In this document: piece after piece, positions 27,167-35,752 of the stretch | How positions within the stretch are numbered: the first letter of the stretch is position 1 | Layout: every line of letters starts with the position of its first letter | Source: Lewinellaceae bacterium | Lineage (GTDB): Bacteria > Bacteroidota > Bacteroidia > Chitinophagales > Saprospiraceae | Direction of reading: 5' to 3' | Assembly (NCBI GenBank): GCA_016710765.1 | Contig: JADJUJ010000017.1 | Location: forward strand, 81,723-145,722 | DNA: 64,000 bases | Made by a program: the position numbers and the translations under genes | Notes under the pieces: generated by a model | Seen by the model: only the letters and a program-made list of their open reading frames with translations | Databases searched by the model: none | What the model was told of the DNA's origin: nothing

Positions 27167-29374
27167 TTGTTCCATGAAAAAACTTTTCCTGTATTGGAGA
27201 TGAGCTGTGCTGCCTGCGCCGTCAGCGTGGAAAGCATTGTTGCTGCCCAGGCAGGTGTACAGGCTGCTGCGGTTAATTACGCCAATCAAAATCTGCAAGT
27301 CGACTTCGATCCTACTGTGATTAGCCCAGCTGATTTGCAAAATGCTGTACGATCTGTTGGTTACGACCTGATCATCGCTGCCAATAAAGCAGAACAGGAA
27401 GACCAACAAGCAGCAGCCAAGCAGGAATACTACCAGCAGCTGCGTCGAGACACCATTTTATCGGGTGTTTTTGCAATTCCTGTGGCCATAATTGGTATGT
27501 TTTTCATGCACATGCCCTACGCCGACTGGATAATGTTGTGTCTGACGGCGCCAATTGTTGGCTACTTTGGAAGGCGTTTTTTTGTACATGCCTGGAAACA
27601 AGCAGGGCAAGGCCACGCCAACATGGATACCCTTGTTGCCATCAGCACTGGCATTGCCTTTCTATTCAGTGCATTCAATACCTTTTATCCTGCTTTTTTC
27701 CAATCACATGGCATGGATGCGCACGTATATTACGAGGCCGCGGCTGTGGTGGTATTTTTCATTTTATTGGGTAAACTGTTGGAAGAAGGTGCTAAAGCGC
27801 GCACCAGTACTGCCATCAAAAAACTGATGGGCCTTCAACCCAAAATGGCCCGGATCATCCGAAATGGCCAAATGGAAGATGTGGAGATTGCCCGACTTCA
27901 AAAAGGCGATTGGGTAGTTGTGCGCCCCGGAGAGCGCATTCCTGTAGATGGAACGGTCAGGGAGGGACAATCCTTTGTTGATGAAAGCACCATAACCGGT
28001 GAACCCTTGCCGGTATCCAAAACCATTGGCGCCCAGGTATTTTCTGGCACCCTTAATCAGAAAGGGAGTTTCCAGTTCGAAGCGCAAAAAGTGGGCAGCG
28101 AAACCCTGCTGGCGCAAATCATTCGAACCGTTGAGCAGGCACAAGGCAGCAAAGCGCCGGTACAGCGACTGGCCGACCGGATAGCCGGCGTGTTTGTTCC
28201 GGTGGTGTTGGGCCTTTCCGTGCTGACTTTTCTGGTTTGGTATTTTATCGGAGATGAAAACGCCCTGGCCCATGCCCTGCTGACAAGCATCACCGTACTG
28301 GTAATTGCCTGCCCTTGTGCGCTTGGACTGGCGACGCCGACGGCCATTATCTCTGGTGTTGGGCGAGGCGCTGAAAACGGGATCCTTATTAAGGATGCAG
28401 AAAGTCTGGAAACCGCTTACCGGGTTGATACAGTAGTACTGGACAAAACCGGCACCATTACCGTTGGGAACCCGGAAGTAGTAGCATGGCACTGGGTTGG
28501 TGAGGCAGAGAAAAAACACCATTTGCCGGTACTCCACAGTTTGGAGCAACGTTCGGACCACCCTCTGGCCGAAGCCATTCAACGCGATCTTGAGAAGGAA
28601 AAGCCCAAAGTGATAGCCTTGCAAGATTTTACAAATCACCCAGGGCAAGGTGTTGCCGGGGTGTTCGAACAAAAAATATACCGCGCAGGCAGCCCGGCCT
28701 GGATGAACAGCCTTGGTATTTCCTTGCCCGAGGAGCAACTTTTGGCATGGTCTGAAAAAGCCCTGAGCATCGTTTGTTTTGCCGTTGACCAGGACCTGCT
28801 TGCCATGGTGGGCATTGGTGATGCCATAAAAGAGGGTGCTGCTGACGCCGTCAGGCAACTGCTGTCACGCGGTGTGGAAGTTCACATGCTTACCGGAGAC
28901 AACATGGCTACAGCGATGGCTGTGGCGACACAAACAGGCATTACCCACGTTCAGGCGGATACCAAACCTTCTGAAAAAGCGGATTATATCCGAAGCCTAA
29001 AAGCCACTGGCAAAACGGTGGCGATGGTAGGAGATGGTGTTAATGACTCGGAGGCGCTGGCCCTGGCCGACCTAAGTGTCGCTATGGGTAAAGGCTCCGA
29101 CATCGCCCTGGAAGTGGCTTCAATGGCCTTGCTACGTTCCGACCTGCGGCATTTACCCAAAGCATTGTACCTTTCGCGCCAAACCGTACGGACCATCCGC
29201 CAAAACCTGTTTTGGGCATTTTTCTACAATATTATTGGAATTCCCATTGCAGCCGGTGTGCTTTACCCTTTTACCGGGTACCTGCTGAGCCCAATGATTG
29301 CGGGTGCTGCCATGGCGCTGAGTTCAGTATCCGTGGTCGGCAACAGTTTGCGTTTAAAAACTTTGAAACTTTGA
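27167..29374 (+). CDS. copA: Copper-exporting P1B-type ATPase
   Basis: CopA pumps Cu+ out of the cytoplasm with ATP. Motifs in order: N-terminal HMA site MSCAACAVSVES; eight membrane helices; the actuator STITGEPLP; the membrane metal site ACPCALGLATP; the phosphorylation site DKTGTIT; the nucleotide-binding HP region (RSDHPLAEA); TGDN; and GDGVNDSEALA. The length (735 aa) is normal with one HMA domain. The frame opens with TTG at 27167. An ATG seven bases later is in another frame and would read MKKTFPVLEMSCAAC if the A run held one more base, so a one-base deletion at the start is likely. Confidence 0.95.
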   Translation: MFHEKTFPVLEMSCAACAVSVESIVAAQAGVQAAAVNYANQNLQVDFDPTVISPADLQNAVRSVGYDLIIAANKAEQEDQQAAAKQEYYQQLRRDTILSGVFAIPVAIIGMFFMHMPYADWIMLCLTAPIVGYFGRRFFVHAWKQAGQGHANMDTLVAISTGIAFLFSAFNTFYPAFFQSHGMDAHVYYEAAAVVVFFILLGKLLEEGAKARTSTAIKKLMGLQPKMARIIRNGQMEDVEIARLQKGDWVVVRPGERIPVDGTVREGQSFVDESTITGEPLPVSKTIGAQVFSGTLNQKGSFQFEAQKVGSETLLAQIIRTVEQAQGSKAPVQRLADRIAGVFVPVVLGLSVLTFLVWYFIGDENALAHALLTSITVLVIACPCALGLATPTAIISGVGRGAENGILIKDAESLETAYRVDTVVLDKTGTITVGNPEVVAWHWVGEAEKKHHLPVLHSLEQRSDHPLAEAIQRDLEKEKPKVIALQDFTNHPGQGVAGVFEQKIYRAGSPAWMNSLGISLPEEQLLAWSEKALSIVCFAVDQDLLAMVGIGDAIKEGAADAVRQLLSRGVEVHMLTGDNMATAMAVATQTGITHVQADTKPSEKADYIRSLKATGKTVAMVGDGVNDSEALALADLSVAMGKGSDIALEVASMALLRSDLRHLPKALYLSRQTVRTIRQNLFWAFFYNIIGIPIAAGVLYPFTGYLLSPMIAGAAMALSSVSVVGNSLRLKTLKL

Positions 29375-29384
29375 ATTTTAACCC

Positions 29385-29603
29385 ATGAAAAAAATAAAAT
29401 TTAAGACCAATATCAAATGCATGGGCTGTGTCAATACCGTCAAGCCCCATTTGGAAAAAGTAGAAGGACTGGACCACTGGGAGGTTGACCTCAACAGCCC
29501 GGAACGCATCATGACCGTAAGCTTAGCGGAAGATACCATGGTCACTGCCATCCAGAATGCCTTGGTGGAGGCTGGTTATGCTGCAACAGAAATTCTGGAC
29601 TAA
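29385..29603 (+). CDS. CopZ-like copper chaperone (HMA domain)
   Basis: A 72-residue single HMA domain: KFKTNIKCMGCVNTVKPHLE with the metal-binding CxxC, then GLDHWEVDLNSPERIMTVSL and IQNALVEAGYAATEI. It lacks a signal peptide and should stay in the cytoplasm, delivering Cu+ to CopA, whose gene ends 10 bases upstream. The length is standard for CopZ/Atx1-like chaperones. Confidence 0.9.
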   Translation: MKKIKFKTNIKCMGCVNTVKPHLEKVEGLDHWEVDLNSPERIMTVSLAEDTMVTAIQNALVEAGYAATEILD

Positions 29604-29623
29604 CCTTGTCTGAACCCATTAGC

Positions 29624-30226
29624 ATGCTTACCCTACTTATTGGCACCATATTGCTGAGCTTTTTCCACGCCCTTATTCCCAGCCATTGGTTGCCTGTAAT
29701 TGCCATTGGCAAACAGGAGCAATGGAGCGACCGCTATGTATTGTGAGTTACCTTCCTGACTGGAACAACCCATGTGCTGAGTACTGTCTTGCTCGGTGGA
29801 TTGCTCGCACTATTGGGCCACAGCCTCTCTGAAGAAGCGCAGTGGTTGGCGCAATGGACGGCGCCGTTGGTGTTGTGCGCGCTGGGAGGGGTGTACATTT
29901 ACAGGCATTACTACCACCACCATTTTCACCTCACAAGAGCGTATAGTACCGTGGGCATGGTAGCGTCTTTGGCCCTGGCGATGTTTTTATCCCCATGCCT
30001 TGAAATTGAAGGCTTTTTCCTGGCTGCCGGCCCCTTTGGATGGCCATTTGTGGGATTACTCGCACTTACCCATGGGCTACTTACCATTGCAGGAATGCTG
30101 CTCTGGGTGTTTCTAGCCATGCGGGGATTAAAAAAACTCGACTGGCATGCACTGGAGCATAATGCCGGGCTTATAACCGGCGTTACGCTGATCCTTGCTG
30201 GAATTTTATTGTTCTTATTGGATTGA
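29624..30226 (+). CDS. Multi-pass membrane protein of the metal operon (in-frame stop)
   Basis: Starting with ATG at 29624 the frame reads MLTLLIGTILLSFFHALIPS followed by HWLPVIAIGK. It reaches a TGA at 29744-29746, then continues in the same frame with VTFLTGTTHVLSTVLLGG to 30226. Without the stop it is a protein of about 200 residues with five or six membrane helices and a His-rich loop (YYHHHFHLTR). The conserved FFHALIPSHW and THVLST patterns recall the NicO/UreH/SafE-like membrane transporters, but I cannot name the family securely. A single TGG-to-TGA change explains the stop. Position between copper and cation exporters suggests metal transport. Confidence 0.65.
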
Positions 30227-30228
30227 TT

Positions 30229-31143
30229 ATGGCAGATTCACACGGACATCACCACCACCACGGACCGCTGACGGAGCAGGTCAACAAGGCCTTTGTTTGG
30301 GGAATTGGCCTGAACCTGTTGTTTGTTATCGTGGAAGCGGCCGCCGGGTGGTATGCCGATTCGCTTGCCCTGCTCACTGATGCAGGACACAACCTCAGCG
30401 ACGTTGGAGCGCTAGGCCTTTCATTGCTGGCTTTCCGACTGGCACGTGTTCAACCCAATTCCCAATACTCCTATGGTTACCGAAAGTTTACTGTTTTGGC
30501 ATCGCTGGCCAACGGTTTGTTGTTGTTGCTTGCGGTAGGCGCCATCGGATGGGAAGCCATTCACCGATTATCCACGCCTCCTGAAGTACCCGGTAACACC
30601 GTCGCCCTGGTGGCAGGCATTGGCATTTTGATCAATACTTTTACTGCATGGCTATTTTTCCATGATCGCGACAAAGACCTGAATATTAAAGGCGCTTATT
30701 TGCACCTGGCTGCAGATGCAGCTGTCTCCGTTGCCGTTGTGGGTGCAGGCCTCACCATGCAATACACGGGCTGGCGCTGGATTGACCCCGCCATCAGTTT
30801 TGGGGTTTTAGCCGTGATTTTATGGAGTACCTGGGGATTGTTGCGCGACAGCATCCGATTGTCATTAGATGGTGTTCCGCCCAATGTTCAGGTGGCAAAA
30901 ATACGGGAAGCAGCGAATGGGGTGTCCAGCATAAAGGACATTCACCACATACATGTGTGGGCCATGAGTACCACTGAAACAGCGCTTACCGCACACATCG
31001 TGGTGCGGGATGATCTCAGCCCGGCGCTGCTTAGTAGCACGAAACATGAATTCCGGCATGCCTTGGAACATTTGGGCATTCAGCATGCCACCCTGGAAGT
31101 AGAGTGTGAATCGGAAGATTGCGGTTCGGAAGATTGCGGCTAA
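30229..31143 (+). CDS. Cation diffusion facilitator (CDF) metal exporter
   Basis: CDF proteins export Zn2+, Co2+ or similar ions in exchange for protons. The 304-residue protein begins with a His-rich tail (HGHHHHHGP). The first helix and the metal site LALLTDAGHNLSDV follow (H-x-x-x-D). The second site AYLHLAADAAVSVAVV is also in the expected place. The cytoplasmic tail has IHHIHVWAMS and ends in a short acidic repeat ESEDCGSEDCG, which could bind metal. It starts 2 bases after the previous stop and closes the operon. Confidence 0.93.
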   Translation: MADSHGHHHHHGPLTEQVNKAFVWGIGLNLLFVIVEAAAGWYADSLALLTDAGHNLSDVGALGLSLLAFRLARVQPNSQYSYGYRKFTVLASLANGLLLLLAVGAIGWEAIHRLSTPPEVPGNTVALVAGIGILINTFTAWLFFHDRDKDLNIKGAYLHLAADAAVSVAVVGAGLTMQYTGWRWIDPAISFGVLAVILWSTWGLLRDSIRLSLDGVPPNVQVAKIREAANGVSSIKDIHHIHVWAMSTTETALTAHIVVRDDLSPALLSSTKHEFRHALEHLGIQHATLEVECESEDCGSEDCG

Positions 31144-31189
31144 CAAAGCCGAAAAAACAGGGTTTTGGAAACACGGCTTTCCAAGTGCG

Positions 31190-31558
31190 CTAAAAATTAT
31201 CCATGCTTTCCAGAGCCTCCCGTTGTGCCTTTTTGAGTGTTTTTACGACGCACGCGTAGGAATGGTCAACGAGTTGATAGAGCAACTCAGCTGGCAATTC
31301 CCCGGATTCAAAGGCAACAGTATTCCAGTTTGCCTTGTTCATATGCCATCCGGGCTGAACAGCATCGTAACGCTCCCGCAGTTCTATGGCAAAATCGGGA
31401 TTGCATTTCAGGTTAACTTTAAATTCTGGAGCATCCAGTCCTGTAATGGCGAATATTTTACCCATCACCCGCAAACAAAGGGTTACTTCATCAAAGGGAA
31501 AATCCTCAGAGGTTCCTTTTTTAGACAAAGCATAACTGCGAAATTGCTCGATGTGCAT
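31190..31558 (-). CDS. MmcQ/YjbR family protein
   Basis: At 122 residues, starting MHIEQFRSYALSKKGTSEDFPFDEVTL, this has the MmcQ/YjbR signature: a short helix, then FPFDEVTLCLRVMGKIFAIT, NLKCNPDFAIELRERYDAV and the final PGWHMNKANWNTV, followed by LVDHSYACVVKTL. The fold resembles double-wing DNA-binding domains, and no enzyme activity is established for the family. It stands alone between the metal operon and the kinase gene. Confidence 0.88.
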   Translation of the reverse strand: MHIEQFRSYALSKKGTSEDFPFDEVTLCLRVMGKIFAITGLDAPEFKVNLKCNPDFAIELRERYDAVQPGWHMNKANWNTVAFESGELPAELLYQLVDHSYACVVKTLKKAQREALESMDNF

Positions 31559-31629
31559 AAGCCAATGTTTAGGATAGGGCGCCAGGGGCGGGCTCAGTAA
31601 AGGCCGTTGCCCAAACAGACAAAAATGGT

Positions 31630-32280
31630 TTAGAACAGTCCGTTGAGTTCGGCATTTACCATTTCTACTACTTTCGCTGAGTCTTCAGGTTTGTTCTGAA
31701 AGTCCAGATTGTCGACATTGATGATCAACAACCGGCCTGCGTTGTAACTGCTGATCCAGTTGTCGTACCGCTCATTGAGTCGTTTCAGGTATTCCAGGCT
31801 GATGCTGCCCTCGTAATCTCTACCGCGCATCTGAATATGCTCCACCAGGGTAGGAATCCCTGATTTCAGGTAAATAAGCAAATCGGGTGGCTTGATTTGA
31901 GACACGATGGATTGGAAAAGGTTGGTATAGTTTTCAAAATCCCGGCGTTCCATCAATCCCATGTCCGATAAGTTTGGGGCAAAAATATAGGCATCCTCAA
32001 AGATAGTTCGATCCTGAATGACCGTTCGGTTACCCTGCTGAATGCGTAAAATCTGTTGGTAACGACTGGAAAGAAAAAACACCTGCAAGTTAAACGACCA
32101 GCGTTTCATGTCGAGGTAGAAATCCGATAAGTAGGGATTGTTTTCTGTGTTTTCATAATGAACTTCCCACCCGAAATGCCGGGCAAGCAATTCACTAAGG
32201 GTGGTTTTTCCCGCTCCGATGTTGCCTGCAATGGCGACATGTTTGATAATCGTTCGTTCGTTCGGCAAACTTGAGATCAT
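31630..32280 (-). CDS. Deoxynucleoside kinase
   Basis: The protein phosphorylates deoxynucleosides in the salvage pathway. I use the ATG at 32280 (MISSLPNERTIIKHVAIAGN), which gives 216 residues. Motifs are the P-loop GNIGAGKTT, the substrate-binding helix with SDFYLDMKRWSFNLQVFFLS, the ERS-like VIQDRTIFED and the LID region RGRDYEGSISLEYL. It resembles the dGK/dAK group. The exact substrate (dA/dG versus dC) cannot be fixed from sequence alone. Confidence 0.88.
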   Translation of the reverse strand: MISSLPNERTIIKHVAIAGNIGAGKTTLSELLARHFGWEVHYENTENNPYLSDFYLDMKRWSFNLQVFFLSSRYQQILRIQQGNRTVIQDRTIFEDAYIFAPNLSDMGLMERRDFENYTNLFQSIVSQIKPPDLLIYLKSGIPTLVEHIQMRGRDYEGSISLEYLKRLNERYDNWISSYNAGRLLIINVDNLDFQNKPEDSAKVVEMVNAELNGLF

Positions 32281-32429
32281 TCCTGTACTTTTGTGTGTGG
32301 CGAAGTTAGCAGTTCCCTTGTACCTTAACACAAAGGAAACGGCTTTTTTTTCCTAACATTTTTGAACCGTTCAACGAATAGAACGGTACTTTAGCCGATC
32401 AGTACTACCCCAACATCTATCCTTTTTCC

Positions 32430-32717
32430 ATGGAAGTCAATAAAGTACTTATTTCGAAACTTGAAAAACTGGCACGGCTCCAACTCGAAGATACCGAAAG
32501 GGAACGCTTGCAAACCGATTTGGGAAAAATGCTGGATTTAGTGGAGCAATTGCGGGAACTGCCTACTGATGGCGTTGCACCATTGATTTACCTCAATGCG
32601 CAGCAAAACGTATTTCGCGAAGACCTACCCATTCCATCCAGTCCTGTTCAACAAGCCCTTCGCAACGCGCCCGATCACGATGATCAGTACTTCAGGGTAC
32701 CCAAAGTGATCATCTAA
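32430..32717 (+). CDS. gatC: Asp-tRNA(Asn)/Glu-tRNA(Gln) amidotransferase subunit C
   Basis: GatC stabilises the GatA-GatB complex that converts misacylated Glu-tRNA(Gln) or Asp-tRNA(Asn). The 95 residues show the family layout: ISKLEKLARLQLEDTERERL, MLDLVEQLRELPTDGVAPL and then FREDLPIPSS, RNAPDHDDQYFRVPKVI (typical R-E-D and P-x-x-x-x-F-x-V-P-K-V-I). The gatA and gatB genes are not next to it. The next gene follows 27 bases downstream. Confidence 0.95.
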   Translation: MEVNKVLISKLEKLARLQLEDTERERLQTDLGKMLDLVEQLRELPTDGVAPLIYLNAQQNVFREDLPIPSSPVQQALRNAPDHDDQYFRVPKVII

Positions 32718-32744
32718 CTTTTTGGAACAGCCTTTTTTTCATAA

Positions 32745-32942
32745 ATGACCAACAACATGCCAGAACCTACTGCAAATCGTTCAAAAGTGCTTTACTGGGT
32801 GGCCATCCTCGCGGTGACCGCCATTTTGGTGTACTTCATTGGCCAAAAATTATTTCCTGATATGGTACAGGCCGTTGCCGGCCTGATCGCAGGATGCCTT
32901 GCAGTAGTAACCGGTTTATTTTTTAAAAAACGCCGTTCCTAA
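32745..32942 (+). CDS. Small membrane protein of unknown function
   Basis: A 65-residue protein with two hydrophobic segments (about 18-35, VLYWVAILAVTAILVYFIG, and 44-59, AVAGLIAGCLAVVTGLFF) ended by a basic tail (KKRRS). The gene sits between gatC and the ABC ATPase, 27 and 21 bases away, so all three are probably co-transcribed. I do not recognise a family. Confidence 0.6.
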   Translation: MTNNMPEPTANRSKVLYWVAILAVTAILVYFIGQKLFPDMVQAVAGLIAGCLAVVTGLFFKKRRS

Positions 32943-32963
32943 ACCGTTCCTAAAAATCTACAC

Positions 32964-33674
32964 ATGCTGATTTCCATTCAGAACCTGAACAAAACCTACA
33001 TCATGGGCACCGAAATAGTGGAGGCGCTCAAAGATGTATCGCTTAACATAGAACGCAATGAATACGTCGCACTCATGGGGCCATCGGGTAGCGGAAAATC
33101 GACACTCATGAACCTGCTCGGCTGTCTCGACTCCCCGACGCATGGGCAGTACAGTCTGAATGATATTGAGGTGAGCACCATGGATGACAGCGAACTTGCG
33201 GAGGTTCGGAACAAACAAATCGGGTTTATATTCCAGACTTTTAACCTGTTGCCCCGGCTTTCTGCACTGGAAAACGTTGCCCTACCCCTTATTTATGCCG
33301 GCTACAGCAAGGAAGACCGATTGGCTAAAGCACAAAAAGTGCTGGAATCCGTTGGCCTTGGCGACCGGGTGCACCACAAACCCAATGAATTATCGGGTGG
33401 ACAACGGCAGCGGGTTGCGGTTGCCCGAGCACTCGTTAACGACCCTGCCATTATTCTGGCGGATGAGCCCACAGGCAACCTGGATTCCAAAACTTCTTAT
33501 GAAATCATGGCACTTTTCCAGGAAATCCATAGAGCGGGCAATACGGTTATTGTTGTAACCCACGAGAACGACATTGCCCAACATGCACACCGTATTGTAA
33601 GGCTTCGCGATGGTTTGATCGAAACCGACGAGCAAAACCAGAATATTATTCAGGTAAGCCTCGAAAATGTCTGA
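32964..33674 (+). CDS. ABC transporter ATPase (MacB/LolD type)
   Basis: At 236 residues it has all ATPase motifs: Walker A GPSGSGKST, Q-loop FIFQTFNLLPRLSALENV, signature LSGGQRQRVAVARAL, Walker B IILADEPTGNLD and the H-loop VVTHENDIA. QTFNLLPRLSALENVALPL is characteristic of the LolD/FtsE/MacB branch, which power mechanotransmission-type export or lipoprotein release. The permease partner is not adjacent, so it may be encoded elsewhere. The gene is the last of the gatC group. Confidence 0.93.
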   Translation: MLISIQNLNKTYIMGTEIVEALKDVSLNIERNEYVALMGPSGSGKSTLMNLLGCLDSPTHGQYSLNDIEVSTMDDSELAEVRNKQIGFIFQTFNLLPRLSALENVALPLIYAGYSKEDRLAKAQKVLESVGLGDRVHHKPNELSGGQRQRVAVARALVNDPAIILADEPTGNLDSKTSYEIMALFQEIHRAGNTVIVVTHENDIAQHAHRIVRLRDGLIETDEQNQNIIQVSLENV

Positions 33675-33830
33675 TGCTGCAGTGACTTTATTGGGGTGAT
33701 GCGTCCAAAAAACGCCTGTTGAAATACAATTTGTTTCTTTTCTCTTACCTTCACTTTATATTTTAAGCGAAAACATAATCGAATCGCGTATTTTGCACAC
33801 TGAACCAAATCATCTATTAATTGAAGTAAC

Positions 33831-35263
33831 ATGAAGCACCTAATCTTTACTTTCTGTATCATTTTCAGCCTGCTGCTGTTGGTTTCTTCCGCAGAAGCCC
33901 AGTCCAGGAATAGTGTAGCCTTTCGCTTCACCGCACACAACTACACCTATCCGCTTGGCGGCGACAATTTTAAGGTTGGCGATATTTATCGCGTGATTGA
34001 TGGGAAAGGAATGGAATTCACCTATTACAACCAACTTTCCAACCACTTCTCGCTTGGTGTACCCCTCAAACTGGCTGCCGTAGAATTAACCAATAGCAAT
34101 ACCGGCTTTCGCCGTGAGGAAGCATTGGGCAACGTGGACCTCATTTTACAATACCAATTGTTTAAGCCCAATACTTATGTCATCAATCCTTACCTCAACG
34201 GCGGATTGGGTAGCGAGTACCTCTTTAACAGCAAGGACTTTAATGCCAGCTTTCCGCTGGGACTGGGTGTGAACATCAAACTGATGGACAATATCTTTGT
34301 CACCCTACAAACCCAGGCGCGCTTCAGCAGTGCACACGACGGTTGGCAGCATGGCGCCGGTTTGCAATTTGTTATGGGTGGAACACCTAAAGAAGAAATG
34401 CCTTCCGACCGCGACGGCGACGGCATCACCGATGCCATGGATGCCTGCCCGGATCAGGCCGGCCCCACCAGCACCCAGGGTTGCCCGGATGCCGACGGCG
34501 ATGGCATTGCCGATAAAGATGATGCTTGCCCCAACGATAAAGGCATTGCTGCTTTCAATGGCTGCCCCGATACCGATGGCGACGGCATCATGGACAAAGA
34601 AGACGATTGCCCCACCGTGAAAGGTGTTGCCGCTTTTAAAGGTTGCCCAGATACAGATGGTGATGGCATCCAGGATAAAGACGACAAATGCCCGCGCGAA
34701 GCTGGGCCTGTATCCACAGGAGGTTGCCCCGACCGCGATGGTGATGGTGTTGCAGATAAAGATGACGCCTGCCCGGATAAGAAAGGTGACCCGAACCACA
34801 AAGGCTGCCCTGATACCGATAAAGACGGTGTTTACGACGATGTAGACCGTTGTGTAGACCAGGCAGGACCAGCAAGCAACAATGGTTGCCCAGAGATTAC
34901 CAAGGCCGAACGCGCAACCGTAGAACTGGCCATCCGTCAGGTACAATTTGAAACAGGTAAAGCCACCTTGTTGTCCAATTCATTGCCGGTATTGGACAAC
35001 ATCGCCGACATCCTGAAAAAATACGACTACTATAACCTTGCCATCAGCGGGCATACCGATGATGTAGGCGATGATGCGAAAAACATGGCCCTGTCTAAAG
35101 ATCGCGCCAAAGCATGTTTCGACTACCTGGTATCGAAAGGCGTAGCCGCTTCCCGCATGAGTTCTGAAGGTTTTGGTGAAACCAAACCAGTTGCCGACAA
35201 CAAAACAGCAGCCGGTCGCGCACAAAACCGCCGCACCGATTTGATTTGCAAATGCAAAAATAA
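33831..35263 (+). CDS. OmpA-family outer-membrane protein with calcium-binding repeats (frameshift near the end)
   Basis: It starts with a signal peptide (FCIIFSLLLLVSSAEAQ) and a beta-barrel of about 170 residues. Residues 195-350 hold thrombospondin type 3-like Ca2+ repeats such as DRDGDGITDAMDACPDQAG, DADGDGIADKDDACP and DTDGDGIMDKEDDCP. The C-terminal OmpA domain follows, with SGHTDDVGDDAKNMALSKDR and RMSSEGFGETKPV, which binds peptidoglycan. In the last codons the frame runs through a terminator. A one-base change near 35240 would give the usual FDLQMQK ending and a stop at 35261-35263, so I end the gene there. It anchors the outer membrane to the cell wall. Confidence 0.9.
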
Positions 35264-35285
35264 TTTGCTGCATTTGCCAAACTTA

Positions 35286-35325
35286 AAACACCATCCGGAT
35301 ACATGTCCGGATGGTGTTTTTTTAT
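35286..35325 (+). terminator. Terminator of the OmpA-family gene
   Basis: AACACCATCCGGA pairs with TCCGGATGGTGTT around a six-base loop and is followed by a run of T. It lies 23 bases after the inferred stop and inside the uncorrected frame, which supports a frameshift in the reported sequence. Confidence 0.9.
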
Positions 35326-35594
35326 GACCCCGTAGAAAGCCCTTTGAACCCAGTACTGTCAACCATCGCTGCGGGGGCTTTACCCATATCAAACCGCATT
35401 GGTTGCCGCTACCAACTGACTCATCTGACATTTTGATTCATCAAGAAGTGGGTGAGGCACTAAATCATTGATGGTATGAACGTCTCTTTGGGACGAATAC
35501 TTTGTTGCGCCTCAGTCCTGTAGAGCCCGTTACAATCCCTCGCTACGCCTTGCCTAAGCCCAAAACAAGCTGCTCAAATCATCAACAACTTAGT
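35326..35594. other. Gap without a recognisable gene; possible structured RNA
   Basis: No convincing reading frame exists. TGAGGC (35453-35458) can pair with GCCTCA (35509-35514), enclosing CGTC (35481-35484) paired with GACG (35492-35495). A terminator at 35595 follows, so a short structured transcript is possible but unproven. Confidence 0.3.
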
Positions 35595-35622
35595 GCCGCC
35601 AATAGCAGCGGGTGGCTTTTTT
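35595..35622 (+). terminator. Intrinsic terminator without an obvious gene
   Basis: GCCGCC pairs with GGTGGC around AATAGCAGCG and six T follow. It faces the plus strand although no gene precedes it for 330 bases apart from the OmpA gene, which has its own terminator. Confidence 0.6.
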
Positions 35623-35679
35623 AAAGTCGTTCGTTTTGCCTGGGCAGCTTACAAGACGTCCTGTTCCAGACACTAAAAC

Positions 35680-35712
35680 AGCCCGCGCCGTGCAAATGCT
35701 CGGGGCGGGCTG
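35680..35712 (-). terminator. Terminator of the TlpA-like gene
   Basis: On the minus strand AGCCCGC pairs with GCGGGCT, with additional inner pairs, and is followed by GTTTTAG. It lies 41 bases beyond the stop of the gene at 35753. Confidence 0.7.
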
Positions 35713-35752
35713 CGTATGCTGCTAGCGTCAGCGACCTACAATTGTGATCTTA

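Noticed and set aside
35123..35431. Minus-strand frame of 102 residues over the OmpA 3' end
   Set aside because: It overlaps the conserved OmpA coding region and the terminator in antisense and shows no protein features.
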